NCBI GenBank assembly: GCA_019671135.1
Contig: JAHRHY010000007.1
Coordinates: 310,001-374,000, forward strand
DNA length: 64,000 nucleotides
Reading direction: 5' to 3'
Source: Linnemannia hyalina
Lineage: Eukaryota; Mortierellomycota; Mortierellomycetes; Mortierellales; Mortierellaceae
The notes beneath the pieces were generated by a model that did not search any database, was not told the origin of the DNA, and worked only from the letters and a program-made list of their open reading frames with translations. Shown here piece by piece: positions 34,590-46,190 of the stretch (positions are counted from its first letter, which is position 1; each line of letters begins with the position of its first letter). A program made the translations under genes and the position numbers.

Positions 34590-35149
34590 CCAGAAGGAAC
34601 AGCACAACAAAAGATCAATAACTTGTCGCTTTCGCTCGAGGAGTCTCAATTGACACGGAGCCATAAGGGATACAACAGCAAACTACGCCCTCCTTCGGGT
34701 GAGGATATCGACCTACTGTTCAATGTCCGGAAACGCACCAGTTCTGATGGGATGACGACAACTGGAGCTGTTGAGGTTGGTGATGGTGGCGAAGATCAAT
34801 GGACGCGTGAGAGGATGGCTGAAGATGATTTGGTACTCTTGCGGTCAAGGGTGTATGCGTACCAGAAGAACGACGAGGAGCTGGCAATGGAGTTGGCCGA
34901 GGACAAATCCAAGACGTCTGCGAACGAGGTGTTGTGTAAGAAGGTCATTGCGATCTGTTGTAATATCCAGCTGGACAAGGTCGACGAGATGCTTGTCTCG
35001 TTGACGTTGGCTGTTGAGAGTGATGGTGCTAGTTTGGATCTGTCGTGTGATGCTGGTTCATGAGTCGGGTCAAGCAGCAAGAAGGAATGTGTATCACTGG
35101 TTCTGCATCGTCGTCGTCTGGGGCCGTACCTTCTGCTCTGGGACCTTAG
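34590..35149 (+). pseudogene. Frameshifted C-terminal fragment of an Mbp1/Swi4-type (MBF/SBF) transcription factor
   Basis: The frame from about 34590 reads KINNLSLSLEESQLTRSHKG, RSRVYAYQKNDEELAMELAE, SANEVLCKKVIAICCNIQLD, KVDEMLVSLTLAVESDGASL. This is the conserved C-terminal helical region of the fungal APSES-ankyrin cell-cycle factors (KVIAxCCNxxxxKVDEMLxxLxLAVESD). At about 35044 the frame slips: the expected LDLSRVAGFMSRVK appears as LDLSCDAG, then continues in another frame as MSRVKQQEGM...SALGP and a stop at 35147-35149. The APSES DNA-binding domain and ankyrin repeats are missing; the LINE relic ends about 150 nt upstream, so truncation by insertion or ectopic copying is likely. A sequencing error at the slip could be checked. 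Confidence 0.72.
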
Positions 35150-35521
35150 TGTAGTTGGAGTTGTGACCCGAGGGCGTCTTATATTTCCTATATCATAATT
35201 TTCTTTCTTTGCAAGAACAACACCAACGAACTATTGTTCTAAAGCCTTGACATCTGCGTTGAAATATTGTTCTTTGCTTTGTAGCCGTTCCGAGCGAGTT
35301 TTTATGTATATGTTGGGACATTGAAGTTGAGCGTTATTTTGATGTTCAACTTGCAAAAAAATTGGCTCTTTTTCTCTCTCTCACACTTCTCTTTCTTTCT
35401 TCTCCTTCTTCCGCACACATAAACACGCACACACATTGACAGCACCGTTCATACCTCTCACATCATTCCCTTTACCCAAACAGCAAACAGCAGACAGCAA
35501 AACAGCCAACAGCAAACAAGC

Positions 35522-35986
35522 ATGAACCGCCACTGCGATAACAACCGCCAGCAGCTGCAGCAGCTTCAGAACCGACGTACCTTGATGAACACCCCTGCTA
35601 CTCACCATCACCCCCACGTCCCAAACATCAACGAATATCCATGAGAACGAACTAATAGATGGACGCAGTGTTATCCAGGGGATGCTCACCCAGATTAAGG
35701 AGGTGTATGTCCAGCGTGCACAAGCACACAAACAAACGCAAAAGGAAGCCTTAATTTATTTATTTTTTTGGTTTACGAAAATCCAAGATTGTCGACATGG
35801 ATGAAATGTCCAGAGTGGTGATTTGCCCTTTTGCTGGTGGAGATGAACCTTGTGATGTATTTTCCATAGAACGTGTGTTTGTTTTCGAGTATTGTTTTTT
35901 TCCTTTGGTACGATTCACTTGGTTCTCATTTAGGAGCAACCCTGAATGGGTTTGTCTTGATAGAGGTGCCCCTCGATAAGTTATGA
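35522..35986 (+). CDS. Possible small four-exon gene, unknown function
   Basis: Model: 35522..35576, 35659..35702, 35788..35872, 35934..35986, 78 residues. The leader (35356-35521) looks like a genuine fungal 5' UTR: CT tracts, then CA-rich sequence up to the ATG. All introns have GT...AG ends, lengths of 61-85 nt, and phases that join without a stop. The product reads NRQQLQQLQNRHGRSVIQGM, LTQIKEIVDMDEMSRVVICP, DEPCDVFSIERATLNGFVLI, EVPLDKL. No family recognised. The composition is that of a real small protein, unlike the surrounding frames. Codon-level confirmation or transcript data are lacking, so the model is tentative; exon 2 (44 nt) is the weakest part. Confidence 0.5.
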
Positions 35987-36104
35987 GGAGTGGAGGTGTT
36001 TATTCTGTCTTCTATATTATCCTTTTTTTTTCTAACAGGTAGCCAGGCGGACGAAGCGCTTTTTGTTTTGTGTTAGACGCGATTCAGGGATGCTCTACTT
36101 CGTT

Positions 36105-36380
36105 TCACGCGTTCGCAGACTTTTTTTTCTTGGAGACAACAAATAAAGTAACGATGTATTTTGACCGCGGAGTTGAACTTTTTGGTTTGAGCGTGATTAA
36201 AGAGGTACTGGGGGGATCGCGATAGTGAACTGCATCAGTTTTCTGGTTGTTTTCGATATATTGCAAAAAAAAAATTAAAAAAGCCTTTGCTAGGATGACA
36301 TGGAGGTAATCGGGACACGTAGGGTCAGGAAAGGCAGGGTCGACTGAGGCTGGCGCAAGGGGATTTGGTGGCAATGACAT
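36105..36380 (-). CDS. Possible small single-exon gene, unknown function
   Basis: 91 residues from ATG 36380 (MSLPPNPLAPASVDPAFPDP, CPDYLHVILAKAFL) ending in a Lys/Ser-rich tail. A TATA-like TATAAATCGC lies on the same strand at 36520-36511, about 130 nt upstream, so the more distal ATG at 36494 is probably too close to it. A run of T/A inside the frame (GCTTTTTTAATTTTTTTTTTGC) may instead mark a decayed or intronic segment. Tail to tail with the small gene at 35522. Low certainty. Confidence 0.3.
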   Translation of the reverse strand: MSLPPNPLAPASVDPAFPDPTCPDYLHVILAKAFLIFFLQYIENNQKTDAVHYRDPPSTSLITLKPKSSTPRSKYIVTLFVVSKKKKSANA

Positions 36381-36854
36381 GGCGAGCGATGCGAGTGATG
36401 TAAAATGAAATCGATCAGTATGAATTGCCCACGAAGGAATGAATATAGCTGATGCAGGTCGTGGTAAAGTCCGAGCTTGGTGCTTTTCTGTCATTTGGAT
36501 GGATAACTATGCGATTTATAGCGGCCTTCTTTTTGTGATCAACAACCACAGGATACTTTGTGGGCATGTGGGCTAGTTTTTCCAGATGTTCTCAAACGAA
36601 GCAGGCGGCCGATGTCTAATCGCTTTCTTTTCCCGGGCCTTTGTTGCCGCGGGTTGATATACTCTCACTTCGTTTTTCGTACATACGTCTAACCTATTTA
36701 CGACAACAAATGAAACAAGCAAGACTTGCTGCAATACCAGAAACACCTTCGTTTGTAAATGTTCATGCAGTAAACTTGCTGCCGTAGAGACGATGCACAA
36801 CACGAGGCGACAACAATATTTTATTTGTGGTCCAGGGGATCATTTTTCTAGTTC

Positions 36855-37170
36855 ACAATCCAAGGATCTTTGCTAGATGTTGGATGGGCGGCGACTGCTT
36901 AGGCCACTCATCCTTGGATGATACAAGCTCGATGCCCTGCTCCAAACCAAAAGTGTTCTTGGCTAAGTAAACATGTTTGATGAGCGGCTCCTTATGGAGT
37001 GTATCATTACTTCAATCATCACAGCACCACTGATTTACACGATCATGCCCTTGAGGATCAGCATTCCATTCAGAGTTGTCGCTCGTTTCGCTTCAACATC
37101 AATACTTGAGGCTGACTCTAATAGTTTGCTTTTGATGTCTCAGGTTCGCCGCAATTGAATTATGGGAAGA
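36855..37170 (-). pseudogene. Possible decayed coding fragment
   Basis: The minus strand reads SKLLESASSIDVEAKRATTL and NGMLILKGMIV, a stop, ISGAVMIEVMIHSIRSRSS, then after a frame change AKNTFGLEQGIELVSSKDEW, PKQSPPIQHLAKILGL and a stop. The composition is protein-like in consecutive segments across a stop and a slip, suggesting the C-terminal end of a dead gene. No family assigned. Confidence 0.25.
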
Positions 37171-40021
37171 GAGCACGGATGAAGCAGATATAAATAACTT
37201 CACACGACAGGCACCGATGGCCAAAGTTGTCCATTTTTACTTTTGATTAGTAATAAAATTACATGTAGATCTTGTCGCCGAAGCTCCCTCTTTTTGTGTT
37301 CCTTCTCATAAACGATCGAACAGTCTTTGAACAAAAGAAAAAATATGGCACGATCAGAGACGATCTTTTCGCTGTTTGTACATTTCTCCTCACCTTTTTG
37401 CTGTTAATCACTATGACGACTTTTTCTTCGCGGAACTAAGCAGCGACGAAGAGGGCCATTAGAGACCTTTGGTTATTTATTGTCGAACTCACTTTTATGT
37501 GCGTGCAGACAACTAGTATTGCGGTTTACGATATTAAGTTATTCGCGGATGGATGGTCTTTAGTTTCCCCTTTGGAGCCTAGTCAGTAACACATGTACTC
37601 GTAGTTGACTCCTGTCTTTATTTTTATCGTTCTCTCACAAACTCATGTACGGGATACTCATCCGCCGATGCCCGTATGCTCTTTTTCCCTCTCAGAAGAA
37701 AACAAGGACAATGTAGACTTCTGCGGCATCAGAGACATTCAACACACCAACTGACTTTTTTACACTTGCAGGACGAACCTTTTGATTTGATACATTGTTC
37801 AAGGACGACCGATCTCCTTGTGCCGACACTCAAACGTTTTCAGCAAATCATTGGATGAAAAAAACGCTGTGGATATCCTTTGTCGTGTCTGCACAGTTGT
37901 TCGAATGCGTTCCTGTTCGCTTTTCAAAGTCGCAGAATAGACTTTATTTTTGCGGGTCTTGTCTATCTTTCCGCATGTTGGATGTGGCCGATAACAAGGC
38001 ATCCTGGCGTTCACTTTCCTTTCGCTCTTGTCCTTGAGAATGGATAATCAATGACTGTGTTGTCCCTCTCACTCGCTTGAATAGCATGCTCCGATGGGTC
38101 TTGTTCTTTGTATTGTTGGTTGGTGTCACGCTATCATAGCATTTGAGCTGAACCCAATTGAAGAGGATACTGTGAGACTGAGCATGCAGACTAAAATATT
38201 CTTCGCAGAGGATCATCCATGACCTGAAAACCTTGGTTATTATGGGGCGAAGATCATGTGCATCGCTTGATTTTCACAGGGGTTTTCCTCTTGGTATTCA
38301 CTCTCAATAACTCGCAAAAATAAATATGAGCGAGCGGGATACAGGTCATGTTAGTCGGTACTGACGACGTTCGTCGCTCTATTTTATTATTTCCGTGCAA
38401 ATGCGGCGACAATTGTTTGTTGTTATAATGCCAGGTGATGAGTGTCGTGGATGTTACTACGCTGACTATGCTGAAACTACCAGCGACTCGATTTTCGTTA
38501 GGAACATGGTGCAGTGTATATATGTTGTGTTCTTTATGCCATTCGTGGACCTGTTTGCCTTTTTATACGGGGTATTTTGATATGTACTCAGCAAGAGATG
38601 GATTTTTCGAGGATTGGTGTAACTGTCGTTTTCATTTTTATCTTTGCACAAACAAACGTACACGATACTCATGAACTAATTGTCACCTTTTAATCTTTCT
38701 AAACATATTGGACGATTCTTCTTGACGACGTACATGACATTCACTACAGCGACAGCTCTTTTTCATTATAGGTGCGAGAGTGAGCCTTAGGGTAAACTGC
38801 TTTCGTAGGACATGTAATCGATGGCAGAGGAACAGGAGTGTAGCCAATATAAAACTTCGCTCAATGCCAATCGTTTTGAAATAAATTTTTAAATGAAAAA
38901 TACGCCCAGCAATACTCAGTCAATTCAACTCAGAGGGATCTATCGAGTGTTTTCCGTGACCTTGTTTGGATCGTTTAAAAGACTATTTTGCTTTTCTATG
39001 AGCGAGGTACAACATAAAGTACAAAGTATGCAGTGGCGAGAGGGAGGGATGTGCAAAAGGAAAGGAGATGCAGTAAGCGAAAGATAATGTATGCGTGTGA
39101 AGGTAACATTTGCAGCAAGCGGTAGTAAAGTCACATGAACCATAGATCCACCCATCACTGTATGCTCTTCCCATCAATCACACCGCCCAAAAAAAAATGT
39201 GCAACAGAGGTTTTACCATTCCACCACCTTCGCCCTCAAATGAAACAAGCTTAGCCGCTCTAAAAAAAAATAGTTGTCACCCAACTCACCGTTGTCGCTT
39301 TTTTCTTCTCTCAAGCGCCTTCACGCCGTTTATTCCCTTGACTCATCTCCTATGTTCTCAAAAGTCTCGCCCCCCCTCTCTCAGCATGTTGTCTCCATTG
39401 TAGTTTCATGAAACTTTAAATCTTTGGACGCGTCGTGTGACAACTTCCCCTCTATCTTCAATTGACAGTTCAATTGGATTCCACCTACAACCTCGATATG
39501 GTTGTGTAAGGGTGCGGAATGCCAATTGACTCCCTTGAAAGAGGGACATGCGCAGTTTTCGGACAGGATGGATGTCAACAACAACTGAATACCATGAGCA
39601 CATTGGGGAGCGGGAAAATGGATGGTTCGTTTGTTTGTGGGTGTGTCAAACGAATGTCAGCGTGACTCAACTTAGGGTTGTAAAAAGGAGAGAAATTGAG
39701 CTCGGAGGGCGAAAAGGAAAATGAAATTCGGCTGCCTGCTTCAACGCGGTGCGAGTGTCTATGTATTCTCGTGTCCCACTAAATCAAGAAAAGAGTGATC
39801 ACCCTTCTCCCACGAACAGTATCACACTAGAAGGACTCACACATACACATGGATAAAATTACGCCTATCCCCACCCTTCCGAAAAAAAACCTTAATCCTC
39901 GCATAAAAGTGTCAACCGCTCCCCCTACTTTTCTATCTCTTTACATCTCCTGATCCCTCAGTTCCCTTTTCCTTTCCCCCGATACACCGCCCCTTCCAAC
40001 CCCCCACCCCCCACAAAAAAG
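37171..40021. other. 2.85-kb intergenic region, no gene recognised
   Basis: AT-leaning sequence with short frames only. Two segments, about 37590-37665 and 38600-38675, share a weak ordered similarity (TTTATTTTTATCGTTCTC...GTACGGGATACTCAT against TTTCATTTTTATCTTTGC...GTACACGATACTCAT), perhaps an old duplication. 39790-40021 is C-rich leader of the next gene. Confidence 0.4.
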
Positions 40022-40681
40022 ATGACAGTAACAGAAATCCCACCAGCACCACCATGCTTCTTCTACGGGTCTCTAATGAACGAAAAAGTCCTCAACGCCG
40101 TCACTCGCCCCGGTCCTGACTCCAACACAATCTTTGCCGTCAATGCCACCATCCAGGTACCAAACCCCCCCCCCCCTCTCCTCCTCTCTTTCTACAAAAA
40201 TTTAGCGCATTTCTTACCAAAACCAATGCTAGTCTTTTTCCTTGCTCTAAACACTAACCAACACTTTTTACGATCATAGGGCTACACGAGGTTCACATAC
40301 CACAACCAACCCTACCCCGGCATGATCCCCTCCACAAACCCCCTCGAAATCGTCTCTGGCCTCCTCGTGTTCGGCCACACCCCGCTAGAACTCCACCGAC
40401 TCGACGAATTCGAAGGGCCCGAATACCCACGCTCCACCATCCCCGTCCGCCTGTCCTCCGCAGTCCCTTCCACTTACACGATCGACGGCCGGGTAGAGGG
40501 GTACGCGGAGGGCGAGATGGTGGACGCGTATGTGTACCTGTTTAGTGGGCCGATGGAGCATTTGGATTTGGAGCGGCCTTGGGATTATGAAAAGTTTAAG
40601 CAGGAGCATGTGAAGGATTGGATGACGGTCGATGCGACCTTTCAGAGTATGGTTGAGCGGTCTGAGAAGGCCATTATATAG
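40022..40681 (+). CDS. AIG2-like gamma-glutamylcyclotransferase, 2 exons (paralog 1)
   Basis: Model: 40022..40156, 40280..40681, 178 residues. The N-terminal CFFYGSLMNEKVLNAVTRPG carries the YGSLM loop of the gamma-glutamylcyclotransferase/AIG2 (GGACT) fold. GYTRFTYHNQPYPGMIP, LLVFGHTPLELHRLDEFEGP and DAYVYLFSGP follow in family order; the Glu in LDEFEGPEY is the likely catalytic acid. The family cleaves gamma-glutamyl or gamma-glutamylamine compounds with release of 5-oxoproline; the substrate here is not determined. The intron follows ATIQ, exactly as in the second paralog at 49299-50125, showing common descent. Confidence 0.92.
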
Positions 40682-41024
40682 TTTTGGAAGATTGAAGAAG
40701 TCAATGTAGGCCCCATGGTACCAAAGGAACTTCTCTGTCTGGGTTCTCAATTGTTGTTTTCTTATTGTTATTTTCTTATTGTTGTTTTATTGTAAAAAAA
40801 GGAGAATGTACAATGGGCAGAGAGGAGTGTGCAAGTACTAATGTTACAAACTATGAACAGGGAGAAGGAAAGTGGTTGTGCATGTACAATTGTGTGTTTT
40901 TTTGCTGTTGAAAGTTGAAAGTTGAAAGTTGAAAGTGGGGGAACAAGGAAGTGAGAGAACCAAAAGACGATCAAAAGAATAATTTGGTGATGTCTAACAA
41001 CGTCCTTGTTTATGTTTTTGTAAG
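40682..41024. other. Short convergent intergenic region, no gene
   Basis: Tail-to-tail gap between the AIG2-like gene and the RING gene. Contains three GAAAGTTGAAAGTTGAAAGT-type units at 40910-40936 and T-rich 3'-end sequence on both strands. Confidence 0.5.
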
Positions 41025-43697
41025 TTACTCCTCGGAGGTGGAAGGGCTGACGCTGACTTCGGGCTCGGCCGCCATGGGCGTATCGGTTACGACTGCAGCT
41101 GCTCGACACACGGGGCACTTGTTTGCGCCCGTAGTAAGCCACTATCAAATTCAAAAAAAAAGGGGGACAATAAAACACGTTTTGCGTGGTTAATTTCTAA
41201 TTGATTTTTCATTCCACACGCCATGATCGCTTCTCAAATAACCCCAAAAATAGGAACATACCTTGTCAATGCACTCTTGATGAAATCCGTGGTTGCACTT
41301 GAGTGCTCGCATGTCCTCGCCTTCTTCGTATTCAGACATGCAGACAAGACACTTGGAGCCGTCGCCCAGCGTAGTGACATTGCGCATTCCCTGGAGCGAC
41401 TGTTCGAATCGTCCGACTGCGAATCCTGCATTGTCAATGGCCTCCTGTGTCGTCGTGATGGGTCGGGCTGGTCCAATCAAGTTGGCAAGCATCCACAGGT
41501 CGTCATATGTGGATCCGCCCTCGCCTTCCCCGCCTGCTCCCATCATACTATTCAGATCTAATTTTCATCAACAAGAAAGAGTAACATGCGTCAGTGTAAC
41601 CGTTCTTTGCGTCAATTCTTCACCATGATCTCACAACGGACATATTCCCGTAAAAATATCTTACATGCTCCAGTAAGGGTCAAGATAACCCATGGGGCGC
41701 GCTGACGGGTTCGGTTCCTGGCAGACTCGGGATCATCGTTTCCAGGAGCAGCAGCATCATTCGACTCGGGGTCGTCCAGGCCTTCTGGTGGGCTCAAGAA
41801 CATGACAAAGGTCTCGCTCACTCCCTCGTCAGGAGCAGGAGGACCTGCTGGACTTTCGTGACCCTCCATACCAGCTTGCCCCTCTCCAGTTGCTGCTGTG
41901 GCTGCAGGGGCTCCTGTAGGTGTTCCTGATGGACGGGGGTGGCGAACGCCGTGACCGAGTTGAATGAGCCGGATGGTAGTGTTGGGTCGTCTGAGTCGAG
42001 AGGGAGCACCAGCATCAGTGGATAGCTCAGCCAACGGGTCCGTTCCAATAGCAGGTCCTGTCGTCGTGGCATTAGGGTGAGCATGCTGGTGTGCGCCATC
42101 GGCGCCAATAGTAGCAGCATCCGCAGGTCGGTCTGCTCCCTCGGTCTGATCCGGGTCAGCGTCGTTCGGGTTTCGAGATATGCGACTGATTTCAGCCAAA
42201 AGTTGAATAAAAAGTGGGATCTGGTGGGTAAACCGGTCACCGGGTCTCTCAGCTGGTGAAGCACCAGTGTCTGTCTCTGTTCCTGCGGCTCCTGCAGCGC
42301 CAGCCTCTGGGTTGGCAGGCCGTTCCTCGTCAGCCAAGTCATTAGTGGGCTGGTAGCCAAAGAGTCCACGCATACTTGAAGATCGAAGTCGGTTTCTGCC
42401 CAAGGGTGAAACTCCGGGTCGTCTAGCCGTTCCTGTCGATGAACCTCCATCCTGCTGACCATCCGCTGAAGACGCAGCGGTATCCCCTGTAGTAGCAGCA
42501 GGGGCAGGTGGCGTCAAGCTTGCAGTGGCGGCCGACTCGTGAAGGGACATCATAATCTGAGCAAAGATTTCAGGTCCTGGGAAGCGTCGACCGTGCGTAT
42601 GGTTGTGGGTGTGAGTATGGGCACGGTGAGGCTGCGCCGAGGAGGGAGCGGAGGGTTGTTGGTGGTCACGATCCATCGCTACATCGCGGTCCATGCCGTC
42701 GTCGTCGTCCGAGTCTGGGCGTATTGGGAAGAGACTAGAGGAAATTGAGGTGCCCCCTCGAGGGCTGGTAAGTCCTGAAGGGAACGAATAGTTGTCAGAG
42801 CCCGTTGCTGTTGTTGTTGATATGCTTGACGCCGAGGAGGCAGGATGTTCTTGCGAGACCGCCATTGTGGCTGATCTTGTACGAGGTCCAGACTCTCTTA
42901 CTGGCGCAGCAGTAAATGTCGTAGGAGTAGTCGTAGTTGGTTGTGCTGCTGCTGTGACTAATCCAGACTGGGAAGACAGGACGGATTGGGAAAAGCTAGA
43001 GGGTCGTATGACTGGAGTTTGAGGTGGTGGCTGATAATGCTGTGCAGTGACGCCAACGGATTCGGTGTCAATGTCCATGTACTCAATAGGTTGGTTTGCC
43101 GTGCTCGAAGGAGGCGGGTGGACAGGTGGACTGACAGCAGCAAGACTGGACGCTCTGCTCGAGCTCCGGGTACTCCGGATTGACTGCTCATCATGCATGC
43201 GCTGGACTCGAGAGAGGCCTCGAGGGGTTCGACCAGAAGAGGAGGCACCAGGACTGGAATACGGAGGAGCCTGAAGAGCAGTAGGTGATCGATTCGAAGA
43301 CCGAGTAGTCATACTAGGACTTGTTGTGCCAGACCGAGAGGGAGGTCTCTCTGGCCAAGAGGCTGCGCTGCGGGATGCTGTGCTGAGACCAAACGCAGAG
43401 CTGGAAGGGCCAGGCGACCCAGTTGTGCCCCTGCCGTCACTACCACTGCTTTCACTGTTGTTAGGCTCGGGGCTAGTGTTGGCACTGTCGTTGTTGTTGT
43501 TGTTGTTGGAGGGGGAGGGGGACGAGTTTCTTGAGAGGAGCGGGTAAAAGTTTGAGAAGAGGTTGTTTCTGCGTCGACGTTCTGCAGTCGAGCGAAGAAC
43601 TCTTGACGACGAAGCCTGCTGCTGCTGTGGTTGCATTGGTGGCGAATGCGAGTTGTTGTTTGAGTTTGGTTGACCCATTGTTGTGGATGGGTGTTGG

Positions 43698-43731
<34 letters not shown>

Positions 43732-43924
43732 CGTTGTTGTTGTTGTTGCTGTTGTTGCTGTTGCTATGGATGTGAGTGGATGTGGATGTGGATGCAGAAG
43801 TAGAAGATGGAGAAAGGAAAGAGGAAGAGGTAGGAGAGGTGTTGTTGGGAGTCCGACGGTTGTTCCTCTGATGCGAGGAATTAGAAGAAGAGGAGGAAGA
43901 AGGGGAAGATAGTGACTGACCCAT
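41025..43924 (-). CDS. RING-H2 E3 ubiquitin ligase, N-myristoylation signal, 3 exons
   Basis: Model: complement(41025..41141, 41262..41557, 41665..43924), 890 residues. The C-terminal RING-H2 finger starts at about residue 823: CLVCMSEYEEGED, then KCNHGFHQECIDKWL across the second intron, and CPVCRA. All eight zinc ligands are present. The ~750 preceding residues are Ser/Asn/Pro/Gln-rich with a poly-Asn run (from GTT repeats at 43690-43770) and are probably disordered. The N-terminus MGQSLSS fits an N-myristoylation site (Gly2, Ser6), which suggests membrane attachment. The start is ATG 43924, because this is the first ATG and creates that signal. The exon 1/2 join uses TTAG|AT at 41558; a closer AG would bring a stop. 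RING-H2 proteins recruit E2 enzymes; the substrate is unknown. Confidence 0.9.
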
Positions 43925-45098
43925 GGTGGTGTCCTTTTGTGGTTGTCGTCTCTTTAAAGAAAAGGGGACTGGCGAATGTGAATAAGAGAGATTGAAAGTA
44001 GAATGGAAGGAGAAGGGTGGCTGGAATGAAAAGGAGCAATGGAGGGGAGAGTATGCTATGGCAAAGTAAAGCAAAGTAAAGCAAAGTAAAGCAAAGTAGG
44101 GCTGAAGGAAGCAAGGAAGGAAATGAAGGAGGGGGGATAGAAGAGGGAGGCGAAGGAGTAATTTAGGTAGAGAAAAAAAAAAAAAAGGCTCACAGACACA
44201 CACACCTTTTTATCCCATTATTATTCATCCATGTCACCAGGGTCGTGTGTCAACTGTCAAGACGAAGGAAGGAAAGGAAGGGTGGTCACATGCCACCCAC
44301 TCGGGTGGCTTCCATCCAGCATGCATCCTCTTCTTCTATCTATTGACTCTAGTCCCTTACAATGACCCGTATTGCCAGTTGTCAATTGTTCTCCATCCAT
44401 CTCTCCAAAGGAACTGCCCTTGCCCTTCTTCCACTGTCCAAGAATAAAAATACCGGATGTGATCTCGATACCGTCTTCAATGCGTCCATTCCTGACCTTT
44501 ACCAAGATACAAAACAATCGCTCTCAATTGAGCAATTTATAGTATTTGCCCGAGCAATGGCCTTCATCAAGAAGCGCAGACAATCGAAAAATAAAGAAAA
44601 CGGGAATAATCGAGTCCAGGCCACAACAATGCAACTGCGCGCATGAAATGTAGAAACGATAGAGACAAGATTAGTCATGATCCCTCCTAGAATGGTCTCG
44701 GTCACTGGTCGTGTTCCTGGTGATCTGGTTCCTGGCGACTCTGCGATCTCCCAAGTGACATTTTTTTGCCCACATATCCTAGAAACCCAATGCCATCCTT
44801 CAGCCATGGATACGGTAGATAGCTTCCTTTCTGTTCTTTCCCTCAGTAACCTGTGTTTATTACTAATGGCAGTGGGCGTTCCTGTATTGAAAGAAAAAGG
44901 GAAAAAAAACCTTCTCCTTCCTTCCTGAACGTTCTCTGTGGTTTGTGCCACCGAAATAGGAAAGATCAACGTTCAAGACAAAAACGGTCGAGATGGTCAT
45001 GTGACAAGTCCACAGAACCAAAGGGCGAAAACCCTACCTCCTCCTCCTCCTTGGCAAACCTCCTGGAGACTCCACGCGGCAGAACCCAAGAGGGTCTC
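43925..45098. other. Intergenic region, no gene supported
   Basis: Upstream leader of the RING gene (pyrimidine-rich on the minus strand to about 44200), then unremarkable sequence. A 156-codon minus-strand frame at 44499-44969 has no family motifs or promoter signals and is not called. Confidence 0.5.
44061..44098 (+). repeat. Decamer minisatellite GCAAAGTAAA, nearly 4 copies
   Basis: Three perfect 10-base units and a fourth partial, in the leader of the RING gene. Confidence 0.95.
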
Positions 45099-45752
45099 TT
45101 AATAAGGGTGCTGGTTCTGGAGGTACTGCTGTTGCCGGTTGTACTCGGCCTGGAACCTTGTCTGGAGATAGCTGAACCCCTTCGAAATAGGATCCTGTGC
45201 CCGATTCTGGCCTCCTGCTCCTGCGTTGTAACAAGTCGAACCGTCTGAGGTATCACAGTCCTGGAGAGGAGAGGTCACGTTAATGACGAACCAGATGAGG
45301 GACGTGACGACGGTGATGATAATCGACAACTTGACGAGGTTAATGACCGAGCGGACAATCCAGGAGACAAAACCATAGACGATGCGGAAGACGACATAGG
45401 ACAACACAGCGACGAGGATATAGGTCGTCAGGGGTGTCTCAGAGTGGGTGAGCGAGGCAAATGTCGAGTTGATAGTTCCAAAGACCATGGCCAGCGTCGA
45501 CATGACGGTAGAAGCAAACTGCTGTTCTTGTTGATCCTGTCCTTGTTTTTGGTTGAACGTTGTCTGGCGGTACTGTTGCTGTTGTTGGTATGTAAACTTT
45601 TCTTGGGGTGTGTTCTTGTTGAGTTGTTCTGAGGCAGTGTTGAAGGTGTTGAGAGCGAGGTTGAAGACGGCCATGACTCCTGCGACGGTGTTGTTGCCGA
45701 GGACAGATGAGAGCAAGGGAATCGCGCCCTGAAGGATGTTTTGCTGGTCCAT
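45099..45752 (-). CDS. Small membrane protein, two adjacent transmembrane helices
   Basis: 217 residues, single exon, from ATG 45752 (MDQQNILQGAIPLLSSVLGN). A Gln-rich segment (YQQQQQYRQ) precedes a hydrophobic hairpin at about residues 105-160: TYILVAVLSYVVFRIVYGFV, then SVINLVKLSIIITVVTSLIW. The tail is polar and Gln-rich with two Cys. The hairpin with an arginine-bearing turn recalls the Apq12 family of nuclear-envelope/ER proteins, but this is a weak resemblance and no symbol is given. It is divergent from INTS9 with 438 nt between starts, so the two may share a promoter. Confidence 0.75.
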   Translation of the reverse strand: MDQQNILQGAIPLLSSVLGNNTVAGVMAVFNLALNTFNTASEQLNKNTPQEKFTYQQQQQYRQTTFNQKQGQDQQEQQFASTVMSTLAMVFGTINSTFASLTHSETPLTTYILVAVLSYVVFRIVYGFVSWIVRSVINLVKLSIIITVVTSLIWFVINVTSPLQDCDTSDGSTCYNAGAGGQNRAQDPISKGFSYLQTRFQAEYNRQQQYLQNQHPY

Positions 45753-46190
45753 TTGGTAATAGGCTCTTGGTAATGGCTTTGGAGTGAGTGGTTCCTGAGT
45801 CTTGAGTCTTGAGGGAGTTGTGATTTGTCCTTGCTTGGTGCGATTGCGACTTCTTACGAGTTGTTCCTGAAGGGGGGACTGGGGTGGAGGGTATGGGCAA
45901 GGAAGAGAAAAAGAAAGGGGGAAAAGAAAATGAAAAAAGAAGAAGAAAGTCTTTTCCCGCAACTCCCACTGCCACTCTGTGTGCCCCTTCCCGCAAAAGT
46001 TACTTTCCCGTCTGAAGTTTGAGCGCCCAGACAAACCACGAACGGCAGTCCTCCAAAAGACCCCTTAAGCAATCAAGACGCGACTATTTCAACTTGCACC
46101 CACAGCGTCTTTTTTTTTTCTTTGTTCCAGCAAACATCGCCCGACCGCCACCATTCCTAGCAAGACAACAACTACAACAACGACACAACA

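Noticed and set aside
34407..35063. 218-codon frame taken as one gene starting with MERTWKSRLF
   Set aside because: Its first residues are the end of the LINE protein (IMERTWKSRLF) and the rest is the frameshifted Mbp1/Swi4-type tail; the continuity is accidental.
35797..35979. 60-codon frame MDEMSRVVICPF... as a Crinkler-like N-terminus
   Set aside because: A faint Cys-x-x-x-Gly-Glu...Phe-Ser-Ile likeness only; the segment fits better as exon 3 of the four-exon small gene.
44499..44969. 156-codon minus-strand frame
   Set aside because: No motif and no promoter signal; its composition is not distinct from the intergenic sequence around it.
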